Source: Chara braunii (lineage: Eukaryota; Streptophyta; Charophyceae; Charales; Characeae). Taken from it: a DNA stretch of 51,517 nt. The stretch's first letter is position 1; each line of letters opens with the position of its first letter. Below the pieces are notes generated by a model. It did not search any database, was not told where the DNA came from, and saw only the letters and a program-made list of their open reading frames with translations. The position numbers and the translations under genes are program-made. Positions 20,995 to 31,929 of this stretch are shown here, one piece after another. The stretch is taken from contig BFEA01001127.1 in the NCBI GenBank assembly GCA_003427395.1, forward strand, positions 9,562 through 61,078, given 5' to 3'.

Positions 20995-21270
20995 TTTCAA
21001 CTCATTTTGCACATTTGGTGGGTAGTGGAGCGTGACCCATGGCAGTGGACTTCCGTCGCGGTCCTTGTCCGTGTATGACCCATCATGTTCATGCCCCTCC
21101 CGAAGCTATTCACTGTGGTCGCCGACAAGATCCCTCGTTGTTCTGCATGGTTCCATCGGGGCAGAAGTACCTGGTCGCCTTTTACGGGAGATTCGGATCT
21201 CATTTTGCACATTTAGGTGAGTGGCACAGGTTGGGCTTCACATGGCGGAGGCACATTGTGTGTGTGTGTG

Positions 21271-21365
<95 letters not shown>

Positions 21366-21475
21366 AGGAGAAGATCGAAATGGGGAGGAGGACACTTGTT
21401 CACCGAGTAGGCGGTGTATCTTCCCATGTTCTAGAGGAAGATTCATCCCCGTCTTGCACATTTGGTGAGTGCGGG
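20995..21475 (+). repeat. Repeat with recurrent TTTTGCACATTTGGTGAGTG
   Basis: The phrase (T/C)TTGCACATTT(A)GGTGAGTG or GGTGGGTAGTGG ends blocks at about 21020, 21222 and 21466. A related copy lies at 49885 (TTTGTGCATGTGGTGAGTAGTGG) and an inverted copy at about 49818-49866. The blocks before it also match (GAAGATTC/GAGATTC-like). Family unknown. Confidence 0.5.
21257..21364. repeat. Compound (GT)n(GA)n microsatellite
   Basis: About 66 bp of GT repeats (one CG interruption) running directly into about 42 bp of GA repeats. It disrupts the surrounding repeat unit. Confidence 0.97.
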
Positions 21476-21499
21476 ATGAAGGCCTGCTGCTGTTGATCG

Positions 21500-23620
21500 T
21501 CTTCATCGCGGACATTTTGCGGTAGAGGTCTTCATCCTTGCAATTTAGTTTTTGTTTTCCCCTCCTTGGATTTTGAATGAACCTGGCCAGGCTAGCGGCC
21601 AGGTGCATTCATAAGACAGACTGGGTGGTACGTGAGAAGAGTGCAGAACGGCAGTCGGAAAATGTTTGTTTGAAAATCAGACATTTGTTCAGAATGGGTG
21701 GGGAGACAATGGAAGGAGTTGCATAGAGGTAGCGCTAACAGAAGAAGAGAAGAAGGTGAAGATGAGGGCGGACGAGACGGGGAAGACATGTAAAAACGGT
21801 GGGGCAAAATTCACGTAACTCTCTCGATTCTTGACAAGATCGGGCGAGCTAAGATGTTGAAATGAGCTTCTAGAGTGCTGTGAATCCATTGGTCCCGTTG
21901 GATCTAAGTTTGGGGCACGAGATTAGTCGTTGCCGGTATGGTGAGCTGCGCGAGGAGGTATTGAAAAGGTGACGGGAAAGACATAGACGAGATTGAAGGA
22001 GAAGGCAAAGGCAAGATGAGAGAAGTGATGGGAGTTGGGAGAGCAGGTGAGGCAAGAAGTAAAAAGCAGAAAGTGGGTGAGGTGAAAGAAGGAAGACAGA
22101 CGATGGAGGGAGAAGCGGGAAAGGTAAGGGATGACTGTGCACACATAACTATGGCACAAGGTTGGACGACCGTGCAATAGACTCAAAACTCGGGCATAGC
22201 AAGGATGAACATATTGAAAGCTCTTTCTTGATTATGTGGGTGTGGTGCATGGTTGTTCCTACTAGTTGGTAGAATGGTTGGTTTGAATGAGGGCGGACAA
22301 GCCGAGAGTTTCTTCAACTCGCCACTGCAGCATAGTGTTCGAGATCCGCTGCTGCCGTGTTCCACCGTGTTTCTGAGAACCACTATTGATGAGCAGTTGA
22401 AGTGTGGCTGCTACTGCAAAGCGGAGTGCTGCTTATGGCCAACCGAGTGTGCGAATGCAGCGAACGGGGCTAAACTGTGATCTGCCCAGACCTTGCTGTT
22501 GAAGTTTATCCCCGGAGAAGGAGTTCATCTGCGGCCTACAAAGCCAAGCCTTGTGGGCTACACGCGTCTGAGAGTGAAAGTTGTACATTCTGAACTATAA
22601 ATGGCTCTCTCAGCCGCAGGGTTGAGCCGGGGGTCTGACAGAGGCGGGCTTAGCAGATACCGAGAGCCTGCGTATGACGGAGGAGCAGCAGAGCCGGTGT
22701 GTACTCGGCCTGCGAAATGGAGGGAGCTTGTGCAAAAGTGTATTGCCCGCTGCTGTGAACTGCTGAAGAAGGTCCGAATGTAAGTCGGGTTGTTGGTGGG
22801 AGGCGGTCACTGTATATTTCTGATTGTGCACACGAACAGGCAAGCTCCTGCCTGGAGCGGGATCCAGTCTGTGTTGTCTGGAGGCTGTGCTTTGATGGGT
22901 TGCTGCGCACGACTGCTGTGCGTGCAGGTTTTGGGGGATATTGCTGTGTATTAGTATTCTCATTTTGTATAGAGCACATGGGGGTGTGCGCTATATGAAC
23001 GATGCCGGTTTAGCATGCGAGGCAGTCGGATTAAGAGAGTGAGACGCTAGGACTTGAGGGAATGACCATGCTTGGAAGAGGGTTACCGCTGTAACTTGGA
23101 GGCTCATCAGAGTGCTAAGGTTGTGCGTGTGGCTGTGGTTTTACCATTCTGCCGCGATCCTCGGATGCCATTGTGAGGCTCTCAGGCATGTCAAGGTATC
23201 AAGGCCCTTTCACGCGAGTCTGAGTGCACCTCTCTCGTATTTGGGCGACTTAATGATTTTCGCTCTGCCCTTCTTATTCTTAGTCTAGCCTATTGGCTTG
23301 GAGAGGAAGGCGGCAAGCGAGATTGAAACTCGTAATCCATGCCAAGGCCTCTGTGGGAGGTTCGTCCCACCGATTGCGGGAGCTCTGCCGGGGTTCAGGC
23401 GGGACTCTGGAGACAGAGAACTTGAAGGTAGGCCGACGCGATCTTCCTTTAGGATCCCGTATACCCCTATCTATACCACCCTTCATTCAGTTTGACCGAG
23501 TTTTCACTTTCTATATATTTTCTTGACTTTAATTCATGATTTTAACTGAATCAGAGAGAATTTACTATGTTTGTCTAAGTTTATTTGCTTGAAATGAAAT
23601 CCACGATATCTGCTTGCGAT
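21500..23620. other. Long stretch with no gene I can support
   Basis: 21700-22130 is strongly purine-rich on the plus strand, producing Pro/Ser/Leu-rich minus-strand frames. 22601-22783 has a 60-codon plus frame ending near a GTAAGT, but no recognisable domain. Nothing else stands out. Confidence 0.4.
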
Positions 23621-23626
23621 GATTTG

Positions 23627-23875
23627 AACTGAGGTTGGAGATGAGGTCCTCTTGACTGATCCGGTCACCTTCCTCGTTTGCCTAAAACATCGAACTGGAA
23701 CTGGAGATGAGGTCCTTTTGACTGATCTAGTCGCCTTGCTCGTTTGCCTAAGACATTGAACTGGGGATGGAGATGAGGTCCTTCTAACTGATCCGGTCGC
23801 CTTGCTCGTTTGCCTAAGACATTGAACTGGGACTGAAGATGAGGTCTTTCTAACTAATTCGGTCGCCTTGCTAAG
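23627..23875 (+). repeat. 65-66-bp tandem repeat, four copies
   Basis: Units start at 23627, 23692, 23758 and 23824 with GAACTG..GGAGATGAGGTC, followed by CTGATCCGGTCGCCTTGCTC and GTTTGCCTAAGACATT. The last copy is truncated at CTTGCTAAG. Copies differ at a few positions each. Confidence 0.92.
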
Positions 23876-24159
23876 TCAGTCAGATTTGCTTGTTGACAAT
23901 GGTCTGACTCTTCTCCTTGTGAGAATAGTCTAGGCTAATGTGCTAAGGATTGCATGGGGTTTGATCGAGAACAACTTGAAAAATTAAAAATTTAAAGTAA
24001 TAAGATACATGACTTATGTCTTTTAGAACTACGAGAAGCAGAAGATGAAAACTTTGGATGAACGAACCCTTGAATTTGAACTGGTTGAATGAGTTGTTCA
24101 CATGACATGCTTGTTAGCAAAACCTTGACTTTTGTTCAAATTCTGTTTGTTTTTGTTGC

Positions 24160-24640
24160 ATAATAGGGGAGTCTCTAAGTGCTCGCCACGTGAAGGAGCT
24201 ATAGGAGTTGGTTCAATTCTTGTATTTTCTGAGTTAAGTTTATTTTACTTAGATCAAGTTCTCGCATTTTCTGGGATCTTTTATTTTACTTGGCTCTGTA
24301 TAAATTTTGGATAGCTACTTTTCCTATGGGAAGCGCTGCCGAAATTTTTACAAAACCAAAGAGTTAGTCAAATTTTAAATTTCAAACTTCACCTTTTGTC
24401 TGAGTTTATATCTGGCTTAGTTAAAATATGGAAAACCTACTTTTCTAGGGGAGGTGCTGCCCAAATTTTTACTAAATCAGGGAGTTGGACAAAATTTGAC
24501 TTTCTGAAGCCATAGTTATTTATGAATTTTATATTTAAACTCGTATAAATTCTGAAAAGACACTTTTCCTACGGGAAGCGCTGCCGAAATTTTCCTAGTT
24601 TTGAAGAGTTAGATTATATTCTGGTAGGAGAACTCTTGGC
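24160..24640 (+). repeat. Degenerate ~122-bp tandem repeat
   Basis: The phrase CTACTTTTCCTATGGGAAGCGCTGCCGAAATTTTTAC (shown here as its landmarks CTTTTCCTATGGGAAGCGC and GCTGCCGAAATTTTTAC) recurs at about 24313, 24438 and 24560. Each is followed within 25 bp by GAGTTAG or GAGTTGG. I think similar wording occurs in plant LTR retroelement flanks, but I cannot verify that here. 24214-24250 is the true source of the sequence duplicated beside the adapter at 13616. Confidence 0.65.
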
Positions 24641-24881
24641 AATCCACCTTGTATAGGTGAGATGATGCCAAAATTTCCCTTATTCTTTGAGGTCTATTGA
24701 AGAGAAGGATTTAAAATATAGTCTTACGAGATTTTTAAGTAAGATGTGATATGGGGGTTTATTCTCCATACACTTAAAGTTCAAGTATTTGGGATTTGAC
24801 CTATGTTGTGTAAGAGGTCCTTTTTGGCCGTTTTTGATTCAAGATCTAACTAGTTCAGCTCGGTCCTACGAGGGTCGTCTT

Positions 24882-24900
24882 CTGTTACCTTCGGTAACAG
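24882..24900. repeat. 8-bp-stem hairpin CTGTTACC/GGTAACAG
   Basis: Perfect stem with a three-base loop. The related sequence near 4768 (TGTTGCCTTATGGTAACA) keeps the pairing with changed bases. Confidence 0.8.
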
Positions 24901-24959
24901 GTCGGTTGGTTGATCGCCGATTCGTCGGCCCACGACTCAACTTTGCTTACACCTGTACC

Positions 24960-25860
24960 TCAGTTTGAATGCCTTAGCCCTGAGATTTGATATGTTTCTT
25001 TAAAGGTTTTAACCAGACTTCTTTTAATGACCATTATAAAGAATTGATGTTTTTTTATGAAAAGTTTGACAATGGTTGGGGCCCGAGTGTGTGAGGTGTG
25101 GTGTGAGACGTGGTGTGAGTCATAGGGAACAGTAAAGTTGACCACATTGGTGTATGGCAATGTGACTTTCGTATGTGTCTGTGTTTATGCAGGTTAGTAT
25201 TTTGGAGCTTGGTATACAAGTCTTACGTTGGAGGCAGTGAGAATGACAACCATGTGTCGTACGATCTGCATATCTGATGGGTTTATCTTCCCCTTTTTTA
25301 TTTATCTTGAGTTCTGAATTAATATGGGTGTTGGGATGCCTGTTTATTTACTGAGTGATTTTGCTTGTTAATTTTTATAGTTGGACGTTGATGTCTGTGG
25401 CAGCCGTCAAAGTCAAACCCCTTGACCTCTCTCCAAGCCCTAGATGATGGAGCTTGTCTCCAAGACCATAAGGGTTGACTGCCACCACAGGCCGGAACCT
25501 GTGTACCACCCACTCTCCACAAGGTGCAGAAGAGGGTGTGGTTCTCAACCGCCTTGGCGATTGTCTAGCGTCGAGAGATTAACCCCTCAAGGCGCATGTC
25601 AGCCGACACTTGAGTGTAGAACATGACCCTCGAGATCATCGAGGACCGCACGATTATGAGTGCTACATAGTTCGCCATCACTGCGACTGCTTGGGTATTT
25701 AGGCATGACTAGTTGACACGAGTAAGCATGTGTCCTCACAATATTTATTCCGAGTCTCACGTGCGACGCTCAACCAATTTTGTATCTAAAGGTTATGGGT
25801 TGGATACTAAAGGGACTAGGAGTGTTTTGTTTTGTGTGAGTGATCTGATTTTTTGTTTTG
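24960..25860. other. Spacer without recognisable gene
   Basis: AT-rich to about 25400, then mixed. No domain-bearing frame and no RNA gene seen. Confidence 0.4.
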
Positions 25861-25869
25861 GCATGGTGT

Positions 25870-26240
25870 AACACTTGGTAAGAATGACGCGTCCTAGTCG
25901 ACCGACGACGAGCCGCGCATGGGACTTCATCCCCCCAGTGCATCGGCTTGCGTACGGGTCCCACCGCGCGTACCCCATATGCTACAGCGTACGAGAAAAT
26001 GCCCTCGGCTGGTCCACCTCTGCGATTGCACGTAAAAACCTTCGTATTGTGGACTAGTGGCTCAGGGGGTATACGCCCACCTAAGGGATGGTGACAATTC
26101 CCGCAGGTAGAGGTGAGTTGTACCTCGCGTGGACTTATCCTGTCGCAGGGGTTCGCGAGAGGTATGGCTGGCGCACTCGGCCGGAGCGGCGACGCTCTAC
26201 GACTAAAATCCTGCCGAATCCTGCATGACGCGGCTGGGAA
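25870..26240 (+). repeat. Dispersed repeat family R, copy B
   Basis: Collinear with copy A: CCGCGCGTACCCCATATGCTAC, GAGAAAATGCCCTCGGCTGG, CACGTAAAAACCTTCG, GTGGCTCAGGGGGTATACGCC (box A-like), GGTGGTGACAATTCCC-like, GGTAGAGGTGAGTTGTACCTCG and CCTGCATGACGCGGC. It is better preserved at its 3' end than copy C. Confidence 0.65.
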
Positions 26241-26249
26241 GGTCCCCTC

Positions 26250-27320
26250 TCTTTCGAGTGCTTGGTGACATTTGAATCCAGACTCGACATTGGACTTCAG
26301 ACATTTTGACGAGGGATTATTTGGGACTTGTAACGAGACTTGGTGTTGACGACTTTCCCATCTCTCCCCTCCTCTTCTCCGCCTGATCCCCTCCTCTTCG
26401 TTTGTGCATGAACCGGACCTGGGGCCTCTTCCTGTGTATAGCGCCAGGCTCCCTTCACACCGTGTGGTGAGAATGATGTATGTTTGGTCTGCGTTGCAAC
26501 ATTGATTGGGCTAGTGATTTTTAGTATTCTAGCATTCTGCTGCGCTATCTTGTACTACGTGAAAGAGGTCAGTCCCAGTCAGGTCAGGACTTGTATCTAA
26601 GTCTTCCACTGCGCTATAAAGCACCATTTTGTATGTATCAGGATGTGCACTGCTCGTTGAGATTTCACTTGCACTGCATTGTCCATTCAGTCCTTTTCAT
26701 CACATTGCGGATCCTTGGTCTACATATACATTGCCCAACTGGGCATGTAACAGATACCCAGTTCACTGCGGTACCCAGTTTCACTGTACCTGCAATATTG
26801 AGTATTTTTTTATTTTTTTATTTTTTTCTCAGTATTTACACTTATTCTGGACGGGCCTAACCAACATCCCATACCCTGGCGTCACATATTATCTATAGAA
26901 GACATCCAGATCCCCATCTGGTCCCATCTGAGCTCATCTGCACGGAGATGCGACCTGATGCGACCATCTGGGGAGGTTCAGACCATAGCAATGTTAACAG
27001 TTCTCCACTTTGAGCGGACTTATTTTAATTATCTCAGCAGCCAACACCACCTCATTCACCGACAGTACTCTCTCCAGCATCACGCACCAGACCCTACACA
27101 TGACCTTACCCCGAGTCAGCGCAAGTGACAACTGTGCAGAAAAGAAGCACAGAAGGCAATCTTCTCCTCGTGAACTTCCATCGCTCAATACGATTACGTG
27201 TCCCCTCCTAGCCATTTCACATCTACATCTCTTCAATCCTCGCAAACTTCCATCGCTATCTGTAGTCCACCTCAATCCGTTTCTTGTCCATCTCTAACTC
27301 CACGATTTCAAGAACACCAA
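26250..27320. other. Spacer without recognisable gene
   Basis: Includes a (CATCTG)-rich patch at 26905-26975 and T-rich runs at 26806-26828. No supported gene. Confidence 0.4.
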
Positions 27321-27327
27321 ACAGCAT

Positions 27328-27423
27328 GTCCTTCGGGACATCCGTTAAAATTGGAGCGATACAAAGAAGGTTGGCATGGCCCCTGCGCAAGGATGACAAA
27401 CATAAATCGAGAAATGGTCCAAA
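27328..27423 (+). ncRNA. U6 snRNA-related pseudogene, copy 1
   Basis: Follows U6 from its first base (GTCCTTCGGGACATCCG) through GGCATGGCCCCTGCGCAAGG and ATGACAAACATAAATCGAG to GAAATGGTCCAAA. The invariant ACAGAGA box reads ACAAAGA, and AGATTAGC reads AGGTTGGC. There is no T-run terminator after the end and no plant upstream element or TATA box at the expected distance. It is therefore a pseudogene. U6 would otherwise pair with the 5' splice site and U2 in the spliceosome core. Confidence 0.9.
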
Positions 27424-27575
27424 CCCAACAGCATGTTAAGAGCCAACGAATGACCCGTTCCCATCCTGTCCTCGCAGTCCCAATTTCCATCCCCCCTCCC
27501 CTTCTTTCTCCAACCCCCTTTCTATTGCCACTCCTGCTAAATGCCGAAGAGGCAACAACCAACTCTTTTTTTTTT

Positions 27576-27673
27576 AATTTGGACCATTTCTCGATTTATG
27601 CGTGTCATCCTTGCGCAGGGGCCATGCTAATCTACTCTGTATCGTTCCAATTTTAACGGATGTCCCGAAGGAC
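27576..27673 (-). ncRNA. U6 snRNA-related pseudogene, copy 2 (A-tailed)
   Basis: Near-complete U6 on the minus strand, inverted relative to copy 1 with 152 bp between them. The ACAGAGA box reads ACAGAGT; the rest (AGATTAGCATGGCCCCTGCG, CAAGGATGACACG) is intact. The 3' end GGTCCAAATT is followed on the minus strand by a run of A (plus-strand T at 27566-27575) instead of the Pol III T terminator. That is what a LINE-mobilised retropseudogene would look like. No promoter elements are seen upstream. Confidence 0.9.
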
Positions 27674-27679
27674 AGGCAG

Positions 27680-28100
27680 CAACTAACTTAGCCATGCTTC
27701 TGTCGGCAATCCCATCGACCGCACTCATGTCAGACCCCTGGCACCGGAAATCCTTCTCAAGAGAATGAAAGCAACGGGTTCAACACATCCATCATACCAT
27801 CAACCTGCAAAGGCAGGTCATCGACATCCAGTCGTCAGTCGGCATCACACTGCACTAGGCTGCGTACAAGCTGCAGAAGAGCGGGCCTCAGGAACGGCAA
27901 CAACTTTTTGTCCTTCTTCTGGTGTGGATACCACTCTACGACTTCTCATTTCTATTCGGTTGGTCTGAATAGGTGTCGTCCGGGCCGTACCACAAGCCCC
28001 AGAATCCGCATGACCAAGTCCTGCGGTAATTGCTCCCAGCACGATCCTTTGAAGAGGCGACGAAAGCGATTGAGATCTTCTTGAGATCGTTCAAGGTCCC
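27680..28100. other. Spacer downstream of the 461-residue ORF
   Basis: No gene seen; it may include the 3' untranslated region of the minus-strand gene that ends at 28102. Confidence 0.35.
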
Positions 28101-28101
28101 T

Positions 28102-29487
28102 TCACTGAGACTCTCCTAACGTTGACGTACGGAGCTCAAGCCTCCTCACAACAGAGTCAAAACGGTTGCAAGGGAGAGAAGGATTAACTTCCGGAAAATG
28201 GAGACAAGCCAACTTTGCAGCGACAGGAATCAGGCGCTCAAACTCCAAGCGAGTAGAATAGCAAATAAGTGAGCTAGAATTCACGCTAAACGAGTTTTTA
28301 TGAAGACAATATAGGTCATCCATTATAAGTTCTTTCGCTTCAAGTGGTATTTTTGAGAGCACTTCCGTTTCAAGGATATGGCTCTCACGTTCATTCAAGT
28401 AATCATGAGTGTTATCACACAACCTGAAGTCATACTCCTCGGGGTCCTCGTCGCTAGAATATTTGAAATACCCTGATGTTAGCTGCAATGTAGTGATATC
28501 TCCATGTGGCTTGTAACGTTGCTTAACAATGTCCGCAGCCATGATCTGGAGTTCTGTCAAGTTGTCAGACGATACATCGCTGGCTGTGGCAATCAGGATG
28601 TCTGTCTCATGATCTTGCACATCAGCAAACCAGCCGGTGCCAAGTTCCTCTTCCCAAATCATATTGAGCATGCGCATTCGTAATGGAAAATGCTTGCCGT
28701 CACTTCCCACCAAGTCGAAGTCAATAAAATGGACTACAATGGCTCTACTGAAATATGTATCATCCCAAGGCTCTTTTTGCATGTTTCTGCAAAAGTGAAA
28801 CATGTTGCTTGCGAGACTGAGGTCACTCTCCTGCACAACATCCATCCCTGACCGATGAAACATTTTAGCCAAATAATCACGGGAATGAGCGAGCACAAAC
28901 CCTGCCAATCGGACCGCCAACTCCGCATGTACCATGTACGAGTTTGCAGATTTTTTATTCGGTTCAACAGACGAAAAAACCTCCTCAAAGACATCAGGCA
29001 GCTCATTCAAAAATGCTTTAGCCATGTCTATGTAGGCATGGTACATCAACATATCATCACTGTCCAGATCTGTTTCAACGAATGTATCAAACTGTGGAAC
29101 AAAAGCATCCCGATCTCTCTTCAGCAGATCGGCATTTCCTGCCTGTAGGAGGAACTCGCTTAAATACCAGAAACCATCAGAGGTTGCAGATTTAACTGCG
29201 TCAAGAGTCGTCACTTGGATGGGGAGCATGTGGTACTGCTCGAACACACTCCCATGGAAGGCGGTACGAAAGTCCAGTAGCACCTGTCTGTCGCTTTGTC
29301 CTTCCTCGAGTCCATCCATGGGTCTGACTTTGCTCGCCTGTCCGTCACTGCAGTTGCCGATTGAACGGATATGTTGGTAAAACTGCCCTTGGCACAACCA
29401 GATGACCACAAGCACCATCAAACATGCGAAGATCTCTGCCTGTGATTGCACGCACCGTGGAGGAAGTTTAAGCTTGCCAGTGATCAT
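28102..29487 (-). CDS. Hypothetical membrane-anchored protein, 461 residues
   Basis: The longest intact frame that does not look like a mobile element. An ATG at 29487 lies four codons inside the open frame; an in-frame TGA sits directly upstream of the open frame, so this ATG is the natural start unless there is an upstream exon. Residues about 19-33 (IFACLMVLVVIWLC) form one hydrophobic segment preceded by Lys/Arg, suggesting a signal anchor with the rest in the lumen or outside. The remainder is acidic and mixed helix/strand in character, without low complexity and with normal codon usage. A CATATATGC TATA-like site lies at about 29556-29564, some 70 bp before the start. I do not recognise the family and assign no function. 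It is flanked by U6 relics downstream and the retroelement nest upstream. Confidence 0.65.
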   Translation of the reverse strand: MITGKLKLPPRCVQSQAEIFACLMVLVVIWLCQGQFYQHIRSIGNCSDGQASKVRPMDGLEEGQSDRQVLLDFRTAFHGSVFEQYHMLPIQVTTLDAVKSATSDGFWYLSEFLLQAGNADLLKRDRDAFVPQFDTFVETDLDSDDMLMYHAYIDMAKAFLNELPDVFEEVFSSVEPNKKSANSYMVHAELAVRLAGFVLAHSRDYLAKMFHRSGMDVVQESDLSLASNMFHFCRNMQKEPWDDTYFSRAIVVHFIDFDLVGSDGKHFPLRMRMLNMIWEEELGTGWFADVQDHETDILIATASDVSSDNLTELQIMAADIVKQRYKPHGDITTLQLTSGYFKYSSDEDPEEYDFRLCDNTHDYLNERESHILETEVLSKIPLEAKELIMDDLYCLHKNSFSVNSSSLICYSTRLEFERLIPVAAKLACLHFPEVNPSLPCNRFDSVVRRLELRTSTLGESQ

Positions 29488-29499
29488 GCAAGGGACCAA

Positions 29500-30130
29500 T
29501 CAATGGCAACACAAATTTCCCGTGCAGCAAACAAAAAAAAAAAAACAGAACCAGCATATATGAGCAAAGTTGACAAGCAGATTTACGAAGCAAAGAACAC
29601 ACCAACATAGTACACACTGACACCCAAGTCTCTTGATAATGTACATATCAAATGCTGCAGCATCTTCTCCTTTTGCTACTTCCAGGAGGACGCGGCTGCC
29701 TGGCAGGGACTGGCTGTCCAGTTTGAGAACCTCCGGGACTGGGTACCTGGGCCTGAGTCTCTGCCACTAACTGGGAGGGTTGGGCCTACCAGTTAGTTAA
29801 TTGGAGAGGCTGTGCCCAGCCTTCCTTGCAACTGCCTCACGCCAGCCTCCCGAGAGGCACCCTCGTGGCATTTTACAGGCCCGGCCTTCACTTAGGGCCA
29901 GGTCACATTTTCACAGGTGGCCCCTCCTCCTGGGTGGCACGGAGTCCTGCAGCCTGGCAATCGACCTTCCCCCCCCCAGAAAAAATCAAGCTGCCAGTGA
30001 TCACCTGCCCCACAAATCTTCGAGGGGGGAGAAGTGGGAGATATAGAGTTAGCAGTTAATACACCATCCACAGCTGCAACAGCGAACACTCGTGATTGTC
30101 ATGAATTTGGTTATCAACTTATCACAACGA
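29500..30130. other. Spacer with small inverted repeats
   Basis: Contains CTAACTGG...CCAGTTAG (about 29767-29796) and GGCTGTGCCCAGCC. Upstream flank of the minus-strand gene; a promoter is expected here, but only the weak TATA-like site noted for that gene is visible. Confidence 0.35.
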
Positions 30131-30135
30131 TTTGG

Positions 30136-30283
30136 TCAGGGCAAAATAATACTCATACTACCATCTTTTTCAAAGACGATCATAACTCCATGGGCTGAAG
30201 GCTCCCACGGGCCGGCTTTTCTCGGGTTTATTATCAGCTCCTCCATGCTCTCCCACTTCGTGGCCTTCGAATATCGACGAACA
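30136..30283 (-). pseudogene. Possible 3'-terminal exon split by the outer LTR element
   Basis: Minus strand from the insertion site reads RRYSKATKWESMEELIINPR and then AGPWEPSAHGVMIVFEKDGS before a stop at 30136-30138. After removal of the element and one target-site copy, the frame continues upstream into 42719-42760 as LHGLFAIWYV, preceded by a possible AG acceptor (CATAAG on the minus strand, near 42756). The composition is protein-like, but I do not recognise the family. Could be chance. Confidence 0.3.
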
Positions 30284-31304
30284 TGAAAGGCCTTCCACGA
30301 TTCAGCCCCCAAATTCGAATATCAGGGTCAAGGGCCTAGGCCAAGAAAGGCCAAGCCGGTCAGTTTCAGAGAAGTCACAGTTGGGTGACTTAGGAGTCAA
30401 GTCCAACGGGCACCCGGTGAACAGTCACATCCCAGCGGCAAAAGTCACGTCTCATATTGAAGAGTCATATTGAAAAGTCATGTTCCGCAGGCAAAGGACA
30501 CTTTCCCAAGCAAAAGTCATGATCCAGAGGCAAGAGTCACAACCCACAGTCAAAAGTCATGTTTCAAAAGTGAAGAGTTGTGACTCCCAGGCCTAAGCAG
30601 CAGCACACCAATGAAAATTTGGGAAACGTACCAGGCCCTGACATTCTGAAGCAAACAGGCCGTGGGAATGTGGTATCAGTGCCAAGTCAAGCCACAAGAG
30701 GCAGAGGCTGGGACGAGCTGAAGCTCAATCCAAGTCAATATAAGGACCGACCAGCCTCCTCATTCGCATGAAGTGTGGAAGTTCTGGTGCACTTGTGCGC
30801 TATTGTGAGGAGCGGAGCGCTAAGCCAGGGCGCTGCGCTGTCAGAGGGAGAAAGAGAGGGAGCAGCCATAGCTGGCCTAGCGCTGGCAGAGGGAAGGTAG
30901 CCATAGCTGCGCCAGTGCTTAGTAGTTACTAGAGATAGCAGTGGGTGTATTCAGAGCTGGTCCTTGAGTGGTAGAAAGTGTGAGTGCATGCAGGGAGGAA
31001 GAGAAGACACAGTGAGGAGGGCATAGGCAAAGAGAAGACCAGAAGAGAGGAAAGAAGGGAGAGAAGCAGTGAGAGTGGTCACTTACGTGTGTGATGATGA
31101 TACTGGATACTGATTCCTTGGCATTGCGCCGATGAGCGCTTGTGACTGGAACTCTGAATTGCTCATGTGTTAATTAGTTGGAATTTCTTAAGCTGCGCTA
31201 TTGGTCTTCGACTCTCTGTACTACAGTGTGATTTCGTGCGATCTCATTTGTGCATGTATGCATGTGTGTGCACTCATTGGTGACGAACTGAGAGGTTCAT
31301 TGCA
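30284..31304 (+). repeat. 5' LTR of the outer element
   Basis: 1021 bp, TG...CA. Holds a degenerate AAAAGTCA(T/C)GTT(T/C)C repeat at 30420-30590 and a TATA-like TATAAGG at 30739-30745 that is missing from the 3' LTR. I count 12 differences from the other LTR over the first ~210 aligned bases. Confidence 0.92.
30739..30745 (+). promoter_or_regulatory. TATA-like site in the outer 5' LTR
   Basis: TATAAGG in CAATATAAGGACC. It lies in a segment of the 5' LTR (about 30650-30760) that is deleted in the 3' LTR. Confidence 0.45.
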
Positions 31305-31306
31305 AT

Positions 31307-31318
31307 TGGTATCGGAGC
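31307..31318 (+). other. Primer-binding site of the outer element
   Basis: TGGTATCGGAGC, one base from the canonical TGGTATCAGAGC complementary to the 3' end of plant initiator-Met tRNA, two bases after the LTR. Confidence 0.85.
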
Positions 31319-31929
31319 TTGAAGCTCGCTGCATCCACTGGAAGTGCGCTGGCAATGGTAAAGGCCGGCGAATGAGAGTGGGGAGAAGGCTGACGAAAAG
31401 CGGGTAGGCCGAAGTGGAAGGGGCCATAGTTGGGGTTGGTGATTCCGTACCTGCTTGCTGGAGCGTTGGAGCGAATCGTGGAGCTTCATCAACGGAACGT
31501 ACACTGGAGTGAAGTGTATCGCCCCCCTAAGCCCTGTATTGCTTGATGAATGATTGAGTGAATGGTACCTTTTCACATCTTGGTGTTGCTGCTGCTGGGC
31601 TGGACGAAGTATTGAGTCATCTCTGATTTGCATTAAGTCACGCATCCCGTCAGTAGTTAAAAAAAGAAAAGTAGATCATTTTGGTAAGTCTTGAGGACAA
31701 CCTGGCAGCAGGCACTGTGAGAAGGGAAGTAGGCAACCAGCAGAAGTCAAACCCACTCAGTTAGTAGATTAGTAGAAGGGAGTACATCTACATGGTGAGG
31801 AGGTGGAGGCTACCTACCTGTGCTTCTTATCAGCATGGATGACTATCCCATGTTCACGATTTTGTCCCTGTTCGTGCTGTGGGGACCCCCCTTCTTCGCG
31901 TTATTTTCCCTCCTGGTTTCTAGTGGACA

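Noticed and set aside
21200-21608. Ser/Leu and Thr/His repeat ORFs
   Set aside because: These are translations of the (GT)n(GA)n microsatellite.
22601-22783. Possible first exon ending near GTAAGT
   Set aside because: A single GTAAGT and a 60-codon frame are too little evidence; no acceptor, domain or promoter supports it.
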